Shown piece by piece: positions 21,670 through 29,132 of a DNA stretch of 29,132 bases. The position numbers and the translations under genes are program-made. The DNA is taken from assembly GCF_022376445.1 (NCBI RefSeq), contig NW_025955419.1, forward strand, positions 1 to 29,132. The letters run 5' to 3'. The notes below the pieces were generated by a model. The model had not been told where the DNA came from. It ran no database searches and saw only the letters and a list, made by a program, of their open reading frames with translations. Origin of the DNA: Fomitopsis serialis (Eukaryota; Basidiomycota; Agaricomycetes; Polyporales; Fomitopsidaceae). How positions within the stretch are numbered: the first letter of the stretch is position 1; every line of letters starts with the position of its first letter.

Positions 21670-23012
21670 TCATTTCGATGGTAATGGGACAGCAGGTAGA
21701 CGTCTGACGATGTGTCGCGCCGTGTGGAAAAGGTGCGATATGTTACGCGTGGTCCGCGTGAACGCCGTCTCCTCTCTCTCCACGAGCCTGGCTCGTAGCT
21801 TCCACGATGAAAGCTGACCGAAGAGCAGTTCCGATCTTGAGGCGACCTCGTCGATGGTTGGCCTCTTGTCTGGGTTGTCCTGGACCATGTCGTCGACAAG
21901 CGGCCGCATGAAATCCACGTTACGATACTTCTGTAGCGGCTGTGAGCGTGCACGCTAGACGTAGCGGGAGATGACTCACCTCCAAGAACGCCTCGCGGAT
22001 CAAACTGCCTAGGTAGTAAATATCCGTGCGGAATGGGTCCCACGGTTTGTCGTATCCTTCACCTTGGAACTCGGGAACGCTCTTGTCTCCGCCGCGGATA
22101 GGCAGCTCACGAGGAGGCCCATCTTCCGGATTGTACTTGCGGGAGAGCCCGAAGTCGATGTAGTAGTACTTCGGTGGCCTCTCGGTCCGGCTGTAGTGCT
22201 TCACGGATCCGGAGTAGTAGTCGCGGTTGAAGATAGGCATCTGGGGATGCCACATGTTTGGATACATTGCCGATGCGTCCATCATGACATTAAGAATGGT
22301 GATATCGCTATGAGCAGTGAGTGTCATTCCTTTACTCGCGTGAATGGCTCGAGCTTACCGATGAGCGACATGCTGTGCATGTATGAATTGCAATCCCTGG
22401 GCAAATAGTAGCGGTCAGTGCAATAACATCGGCAACGGCAGGCAACTGGCTCACCTCGATGAGCTGTTTGAACAGAGCGACTGCCTCCCCCACAGTTGAA
22501 AAGTCAGGACTGTTGAACCTTCGCAGAAGGGGCATCACAATAATGGAGACATCCTGCTCGCTTGGATCGGGAAGAACGTCCACCAAACGCATACAATGAT
22601 TGCGCGGGTCAGAGGCAACGGGCTCAGAGGATAGGAACCGTGTGATTTCCACTTCATGAGGATGAACACGAGAGTTCACCTGCTTGAGCATCACTAACGT
22701 GCCGTCCGATATCCTGGTGGCATCAAGTATGTTGCCGCTCTACAGAAAGGAGCCTGATCATGAGAGAGGCAAGATTGAGCGTTAAGTGAAGACTAACGAG
22801 AATAGTTAGTCCGTCTTCACACCCTATGAAGGACTTGTCTGTGCCGAGCCAAGATGGTTTCCAGTCCGGTCTATAGCGCGGTCGGAGCATGTACCGCGCT
22901 CTTGAAGCCAGGGTTGTCGATCGCGCCATGCGCGTTCACGGTCGTTGAGTCCGCCATGACGGAAGTCAAGAGTTGGCGGCGGTTCCGCCATTTCTGAGGG
23001 CACGCTAGTCAT
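21670..23012 (-). CDS. Kinase-like copy K5, one frameshift near its 5' end
   Basis: Exons on minus: 23012-22798, 22739-22455, 22396-22359, 22307-21980, 21939-21670; phases as in K3. Parts: AWRDRQPWLQERG, then in the next frame YMLRPRYRPDWKPSW and CEDGL; VMLKQVN (lysine), EVEITRFL (helix C), IIVMPLLRRF. The catalytic loop is AHRDITILNVMMD, the metal motif IDFGLSRKYN, and further on GGDKSVPEF, DPFRTDIYYLG, KRPTIDEVASRSE. One base is missing near 22895, so exon 1 is 215 nt instead of 216. From the first ATG (23012) the frame ends early. From an internal ATG at 22929 the rest is open to the stop, giving a protein with an altered N-terminus that lacks the DRQPW motif. Full length with the base would be 378 aa. 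Whether this is mutation or read error is open. It is the sister of K4 by C-lobe motifs. Confidence 0.75.
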
Positions 23013-24013
23013 GGAAGGTGCATTCGGGGATGGGTCTGCCGGTGCTGGTCGGGTGAGATTTGTGAGGGAGTCGTGTTGTTGGACTACAGGGACAGGGTGT
23101 GCATCCCAACCGCCCCGAACGAATTGTCTCCGTGCAAGACTGATGTACCCACGCTCACAACAAAGGGCGACAAAAAACGCCGTGTCAACGTTCAACGTAA
23201 CCTTTCGGCGCTAAGTACTGTCATTGATGAGCGCCCAGAAAGTAGCGTGCGAGGAGCGGAAGCACATGTCTGATGCCATTCCGCCAGGTCGAGCGTAGCC
23301 TGGCATACGCGTACGAACCAGGCCTGCTTCAAACTGCTCTGGACGACCGAACCTTAGCTTGGACATAGCTGCTTCGGACTATTTGTCTCCAGTGCGTTGC
23401 CTAAATCGGACACAGAACTTGAACACAGCGATTAGACTGAATCGCAATCCAGTCTGTTCGAGTCTAAATGGCGACCTTCGCGGCTCGGAGGTACAAGCTT
23501 TTCTGACATTTGTGCGTGTACACGGTGGTCGTGGCTTGTCGTGGGGTGCACATCGAGACTAGTATCTCGCTCAGAGAACAAAAGCCGGGGCATCACCTCA
23601 TGGAGACAGCCTCAATCGAGAAGGCCGGACCTGACTCGGAGGCCTGAGGTCTCAATCAAGTGGACGTTGTCTACTCATCACGTAAGTGCACAATTATCGC
23701 AAGAGATTACGAGCTGTACAGCGCCCCGTCAAACGGGCGGTGTGGACCTCATGTCACCGAAGTTAAGGGCAGTTGCTCACATCAAGACCGATGCAGAACA
23801 AGGATGGGAGCTTTTGCTCCATCGCGTCGTACGTTACAGCGTTCCTGAAACGTCTTTGCATCTACAACGCAGCTGGTAACTATGTACGTTTTCCGTACCG
23901 CCACCTATGATAGTTCTACTCCCACACATTCCGCGTGTATATATTGTGGGCAGGACGGATTCGGTGCAAGCGGAACAATCCTTCACTGATATTCACACTT
24001 CTAACTCGACACC
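23013..24013. other. Divergent intergenic region K5 / B'
   Basis: 1001 nt between outward-facing starts. Short open frames only (for example 23541-23879 +) without recognisable content. Confidence 0.5.
23938..23945 (+). promoter_or_regulatory. TATA box-like site upstream of B'
   Basis: tatatatt, about 76 nt before the ATG at 24014. It is the best TATA match of the three H-family promoters. Confidence 0.4.
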
Positions 24014-25046
24014 ATGTCTCCCTTCGTCGCCGTAGCCAGTGGCCTCCTACAGGTGGGAGCTAATATTGCCACGATAGCGGAAACGATTGTCCTCCTTTCC
24101 AAGCGTACAAACAAACCCCACCCTCCAAGGCGGAGACTGCTTTAGCACCGACTGATGCAATCCTAGCCGACATACTCAAGCTACTAGAAGATCATCAAGA
24201 TAAAATAGATACCGCGACTCACAGTGAATTGCACGAAAGATACGACAGGTGAGCTTGAGTGCGATTGCTTTCATCCCTATGTTTGAGCTGATGTCAGGGC
24301 GATAGACTTGTGGTCGCAAGAGAAATCCTGGTGCATGACGGCAAAACCAAGGGGCGCCTTAACCGCCGCCGTCATCAGGAGCACGAGGAATCTGTCGTTG
24401 TTTGAACATGGACGTCATAGTACGTCTTATGAAAATTAAGTGTATCGTCGTCGCCTGGCTCTTATGTTCCTGCAGAGATCGTCAGGCCTGGCTCGTAGCC
24501 TGACAATGTGGGATAAGAACAGCGTCCAGAAGACAAGCGAATCGAGGACAAGCTCCAGACCCAGGCTTCCGGCTCTTCTGGTACGGATTTAAACGCCGCT
24601 CCTGTACATATGCCTGACACGACATCATTAACACGTAGCACAATTGCCGACTTCGCCTACCAATGCCGGTTCTTCCAATGAAGGTCAAGGGAATGTAAGA
24701 GATGATCCATTCAGTGACCCCAGCGGCAAGTAGTCATTCTAGCCTGCTGTAAGTCATCTGTTGTTTGACTCGATGGATTTGCAGGAGAGCCGGCGACGGC
24801 GGCTGCTAGCGGAAGTGGAAGCGAACAGTATGTTTATGCCGCATCTGCAGCTTTGAACCCGTTCCACAACAACCCGGCGATCATCGTATCAACCGTCGAC
24901 TTGGCGGCAGTCGGTGAAAACTCTCGGCTCCAGGTAGCACTAAACCGAGAAATCTCGAAGAATCGATCGTCCTCCGTTCCATGCCCTTTGCGGAGGCGTT
25001 TCCCGGGAATGTCATACAGAGGAGTATGTCGGAAATTCACGAGTAG
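24014..25046 (+). pseudogene. H-family copy B', frameshifted
   Basis: Clearly homologous to B in segments. Exon 1 is 24014-24248 (LLQVGANIATIAETIVLLSK, then in another frame ADILKLLEDHQDK ... SELHERYD). Exon 2 starts at 24306 (LVVAREILVHDG) and exon 3 at 24476 (RSSGLARSLTMWDK). Later exons near 24650-24710 and 24784-25046 include NPFHNNPAIIVSTVDL and, after a shift, FAEAFPGNVI against B's FSEAFPGGVI. Frame breaks are a missing base in the C-rich run at 24116-24123, one in exon 2 near 24380, and one near 24944. Exon 1 is 235 nt, one base short of the phase seen in A and B. Three separate breaks make a pseudogene more likely than read error. The ATG context and TATA-like box are intact. It is divergent from K5. 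Confidence 0.7.
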
Positions 25047-25834
25047 TGGGTGAGTATGTCTGTCGTCGTGCATCTCGAAGTCCGCTAAGCCTATGTTAAC
25101 CAGACGTCTAGGTTGGAACACCAAAGATGTCGCCGGCGACACAAGTGCTGAGCTTTATACGTCATGAGGGGGAATGATACCGCTGGGCACACAGGTTACC
25201 AGTATACTTACATTGTAATCAACGGACTGCAGGGTTGTGATAATCGACGTGCATTAAATTGGTCCCTGTCAGTGGCGAAACGTCTCCGAGGCTACATTAA
25301 TGAGCAAACAGTATGTTAAGCGAGTCAATTTGTCCGTACAGATCACATTACTGTCACCGCTTGAAAATGTGATCAAGTGGACTCCAAATTTGCGGATGGG
25401 CAAACGGAAGGACGGAAGGTGCTTCAAGTTACTAGTACCGTGACAGGCTGGGATTGCAAGTATGCCATCGAGTCTTGGGGCAGGCACATGCTGTTAGAAG
25501 CAACATCAATGCATATGCAGTAAGCCTTCACAGTAGAGGACCCGTATGATGTCGTCGTGTGTCACTGCCAGAGAAACTGCGATGTTGCCTGATGTTGCGC
25601 ATTTCCGAATTTGTAGCGCGGTGCACTGCTCAGATCCTGATCTGATCTGCCAAAAGCGGCGGGCCTGCTGAGTCAGCGGACGCTTACGCCTCGCCGACTC
25701 CTCTCTTCACTGCTCTCCACCATCTGCTCGCTGTCTTTCACGACGACCACGACCATTTCCTCACGACCACGACCATTCCTTCGTTCACCTATCCTCCTGG
25801 TTTTGAAACTGTGGCGACCCTCGCTTCCAATGCG
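25047..25834. other. Intergenic and 5' leader of CCR4
   Basis: No gene supported. From about 25676 to the start codon the + strand is pyrimidine-rich, as in leaders of constitutive fungal genes. It includes a direct repeat, cacgaccacgaccatt, at about 25746-25777. No TATA box is evident. Confidence 0.5.
25741..25777 (+). repeat. Short tandem repeat in the CCR4 leader
   Basis: Two adjacent copies of a 17-20 nt unit (acgaccacgaccatttcctc / acgaccacgaccattcctt). It is pyrimidine-flanked and lies about 60-95 nt before the start codon. Confidence 0.65.
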
Positions 25835-28500
25835 ATGTACTATCCGCAACAGTCCCCGGGCATTGCCCACAAGCTCCCTGCACATCAACATCCTCCCGTC
25901 CATGATCAGTCACCCTGGTCGCGTCAACACCACCCTGTGCTAGGGCCTCCTGGCCATGGACAGCCTCCGACATCCCCGGCGTACCCCCTCTTCACTAATG
26001 GCGCACTAAGCGCTATGCAGCACCATCCTCACGCGCACATGCCGGGTCCGCTCGCGCACCATCACCACCACCAGAATTCGCTCTCGCACACGCATTTTCC
26101 GTCACCACCAAATGGAAATGGGATGCCTGGACATGGTTTGGGGCAGACGGGTTCTCCGGGGAGCGTGGCGGCACCACAGATGACCGTTCACTGGCAGCAA
26201 CAGTTGTTGAAGTGCGAGGTGAGTAGTTCCTTCCAGTTCGATTCACAGCTATGCGTTTTTCCACTGCATTATTTCTTGCTTTGGTCCGTTGTCGCAGACC
26301 GCTGCGTCAATGATGATCTAAAGGTAGCGTTCTAGTGAGGCCGGTCGAGCGGAAGTGAGATATCCTTCCTCGCCCTTCCTCGAATGACTATTCGCATCTT
26401 ATTGTATTACTTGACCTACACTTTTGACCTACTTGTCTTTCGTCTGCAACTTCGTTTCTACTTGCGCAGAACAAAGACTGACTCGATGTCAGATGAGTCG
26501 GGCGTCGCGCTCACCTCACCATCGAGCGCGCGCGAGCGCTATGGCTTCTCGTACAGTGCAGAAGGCCGCGATCCCCATCACGAATCCCAACGCCATCAAG
26601 ATAGTAGAGACCAATGGCCACTCGAAGGATGCCGACGGTGCATCGACTGCATCTCCTTCCACGACCTCTGCGAGCGCGGCATCGCCGGCGGCCTCCAATG
26701 CGACTGCAAACGGCGCCGACCATCCCACAGCTACTGTGGCCCCCGTTGCAGAGGCGTCCCGTCCCACTGCACCAAAGCCTACGGGTAACACTTGGAGCTC
26801 GCTGGACATGGGCGGCGTGAACATCAAGAGCATACCGCGGACGTCTGGTCTCTTCTCATTCACCTTCCTCATCAACCTGTACCTGAACCATAACTCACTG
26901 TCAAGCATACCTCCGGAGATTGCGAAGCTGCGGCACCTCGAGCTGCTGGACCTGTCGGGCAATAACCTTGTCAGCATCCCGTCCGAGCTCGGCATGTTAA
27001 CGTCGCTGAAGGAGTTGTATCTGTTCGACAACCACCTCACGACTATCCCGTCCGAGCTCGGTAGTCTACACCAACTGCAGACACTCGGGATCGAGGGCAA
27101 TCCGCTGGACGCGTCGTACAAGCAGATCGTGCAGAAGGACGGCACGCCCGCACTGATCTCGTACCTCCGCGACTCGTGTCCTAGTCCCAACCCACCATCA
27201 GAACGACAATGGGTGGATCTTATCAGTACAGCGGAGCGGGAAGCGTACAAGGCAGATCCGAATGTGGAGACGGTGACTGCGCTATGCTACAACATTCTCT
27301 GTGATCGATTTGCCACAGAGCGGATCTACGGGTACACCCCGTCGTGGGCGCTGGAGTGGGATTACCGGAAGGAGCTTATCCTCGCGGAGATTCTCTCGCA
27401 CGAATCCGACTTCGTGTGCTTGCAGGAGGTGGATATCGCCAACTTCGAGGAGTACTTCACGCCGAAATGTCAGATTACGAGGGGGTTTTGGCCAAAGTCG
27501 CGGTACAAGACGATTAGTGAGGCGGACAGGAGGCTTGTTGATGGGTGTGCGACCTTCTACAAGGCGTCAAAGTGAGTATCAGACTAAATGCTTGCTTGTA
27601 TGTTTCTGACTGCTGGGTCAGGTACACACTCGTTGAAAAGCACCTCGTCGAGTTCAGCGCGGCGGCCATGCAACGCTCTGACTTCAAGAAGACGGACGAC
27701 ATGTTCAATCGCGTGTTGGGCAAGGACCACATCGCGGTCGTGTGTCTGCTCGAGAATAAGCACACCGGGACACGCTTCATCGTCGCGAACGCGCACATCC
27801 ACTGGGATCCGAACTTCCGCGATGTCAAGCTCGTGCAGGTCGCTCTCCTCGTCGAGGAGCTGGAAAAGATGGCGAGCGGGTTCGCCAGGTACCCGCCCCG
27901 TCTACCTCCTACTCCCTCATCAGCCGGTGGCGGCGCGAACACCCCCGGTGCAGGAGATCACAACGCGTCGTCGCGACCACCGCCTGTGTACTCGGATGGC
28001 ACCAAGATCCCACTCATCATCTGTGGTGACTTCAACTCGTTGCCGGCTAGCGGCGTGTACGAGTTCTTGTCGAACGGCTCCGTGGCACACAACCATGCGG
28101 ACTTCATGGGCCACACGTACGGGAAGTACACGTCGGAAGGCTTGAGGCATCGACTGGGCTTGAAGAGCGCATATGCGGCGACGGGCGAGCCTCCGATGAC
28201 GAACTACACACCGAGCTTCCAGGGCCCAATCGACTACATTTGGTATTCGATGTCGAACTTGTCTGTCAACGCCGTCCTCGGAGAGGTGGACAATGCGTAC
28301 TTGGAGAAGGTCGTCGGGTTCCCGAACGCCCACTTCCCGTCAGAGTGAGTACATATGATCTGGAACCTACAAATTGTGAGCTGATCCGTTCCCGCAGCCA
28401 CTTGTGCATTGTCTCCGAGTTCCGCGTACGCCCTCCGAAAGAGCCGCAGCCTGCTCGCCCTCCACCCGTCTTCCCCGAGTCGTCAAGAGCACACGCATAG
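25835..28500 (+). CDS. CCR4: CCR4, catalytic deadenylase of the CCR4-NOT complex
   Basis: Cytoplasmic 3'-5' exonuclease that shortens mRNA poly(A) tails within CCR4-NOT. Exons 25835-26218, 26493-27571, 27622-28344, 28398-28500: 2289 nt, 762 aa. The N-terminal 128 residues are Pro/His/Gln-rich and probably disordered (HHHHH run). Then come SRASRSPHHRARASAMASR, a Ser/Ala/Thr linker, and leucine-rich repeats at about residues 253-330 (LINLYLNHNSLSSIP, HLELLDLSGNNLVSIP, SLKELYLFDNHLTTIP), which dock on NOT1. The endonuclease/exonuclease/phosphatase domain runs from about 385, with CYNIL (Asn), CLQEVD (Glu), NAHIHWDP, CGDFNSLP (Asp) and the final DHLCIVSEF (Asp-His) across the last intron. All catalytic residues are present. 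Start is the ATG at 25835 in a long open frame. Intron 1 (274 nt) is long and could hide a small exon. Residues about 453-461 look frame-shifted (see findings). Confidence 0.95.
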
Positions 28501-29132
28501 GGGTATCATGGCACCACCACATACCCTGCATCGTACATCCCACCTCCGCCCTCTTTCATCTTCCCTGCATATACTTCCTTTTTGTAAATATGCCGCAGGG
28601 CGTATCCTTCGCGTTTCCGTGTGATAAGCCGTGTCCCTTCTTCTTTAAGATAATGTTCATTACTGTTCTTGTTATTTGCATTTTGTCTGTTTGTGTCTTG
28701 AGCTTCGTACATCCTCGTCTTGGTCGTCTGTCCGAATCCCACGTCCGTTCTGTCTCTGCTTTGCTTTCCGGTCCTCGTCCGTGTCGTGTCGCGTTGAACA
28801 CCCTGCAAACTGTAGCATGTGCGTGTACGTCTTGTCCTATACTATATGAAATCTTCTCAAACCTCCGACACTCGCCCGAGTCTGCGCTCCGAGGCCTACA
28901 TCTCTGTTCATTGACTAGGCTACTGTGCACCGGCGGTGTGGTATGAGCAGGCTCGACGCCCGAATCAGATAAGTGCAGAGAGAGCGCGTAGGCGCCCAGT
29001 AGCCGTACGATTCGAGATTTCAGACATGGTGCAATGGCCTGAGGCCCGTACAAAAGCCATGCCTGCTCCTCGCCGTCTCCCCCATCCCCGCATCTGCCAT
29101 GGCCGTCTACCAAGCGACTGCGTCTGCCCCGT
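28501..29132. other. CCR4 3' region to window end
   Basis: T-rich 3' flank (28560-28700), plausibly the 3' UTR. A 185-codon minus open frame (29113-28556) runs across it with arginine-rich, low-information sequence and no recognised motif. No gene supported. Confidence 0.5.

Noticed and set aside
26516..27250. Long minus-strand open frame (244 codons) opposite CCR4
   Set aside because: Shadow of the GC-rich CCR4 exon; the + strand protein is unambiguous.
27588..28145. 185-codon Ser/Thr/Arg-rich + open frame inside CCR4 exon 3
   Set aside because: Out-of-frame reading of a high-GC exon.
28556..29113. 185-codon minus open frame after CCR4
   Set aside because: Arginine-rich, low-information sequence across a probable 3' UTR; no motif.
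1..29132. CRISPR array, prokaryotic operon, rRNA or tRNA genes
   Set aside because: No regular repeat-spacer pattern and no RNA gene structure seen; spliced genes show nuclear fungal DNA.

Overview
The window reads as nuclear DNA of a filamentous basidiomycete, most likely an agaricomycete of polypore type. Genes are close together and cut by many short introns, about 40-66 nt, with GT..AG ends and frequent CTNAC-like branch sites. The conserved proteins at both ends match fungal families closely. No GenBank search was possible, so the taxonomic placement is from memory of such genes.

Left flank (1-4857): two conserved housekeeping genes on the + strand. The first is the 3' part of an ARFRP1/Arl3-type small GTPase. 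The second is a complete 19-exon CLC chloride channel/transporter with two C-terminal CBS domains. Right flank (25835-28500): a complete CCR4 deadenylase gene (LRR plus endonuclease/exonuclease/phosphatase domain), also on +.

Between them (about 5.6-25.1 kb) lies an accessory island built from two gene families and one duplicated non-coding block. Family K is a kinase-like protein in five copies: K1 on +, K2-K5 on -. All keep one exon plan (exon 2 of 285 nt, exon 3 of 38 nt, exon 4 of about 325 nt, intron phases 0,0,2,0). K3 is intact, K4 and K5 carry one single-base frameshift each, K1 is a pseudogene that has lost part of its DFG motif, and K2 is a ruin. Family H is a small, mostly helical protein of unknown function in four copies on +: A, A', B and B'. 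A and B are intact; A' and B' are damaged. The duplicated block R1 lies 3' of K3 and of K4.

The striking layout is a repeating unit. A K gene on - is followed, 0.9-1.15 kb to its right, by a divergently transcribed H gene on +. This occurs three times (K3/A, K4/B, K5/B'), twice with R1 at the left edge. That suggests a two-gene module duplicated as a segment, with a shared central promoter region and birth-and-death evolution. A link between kinase-like and helical protein is inferred from this arrangement only; no function is shown by the sequence.
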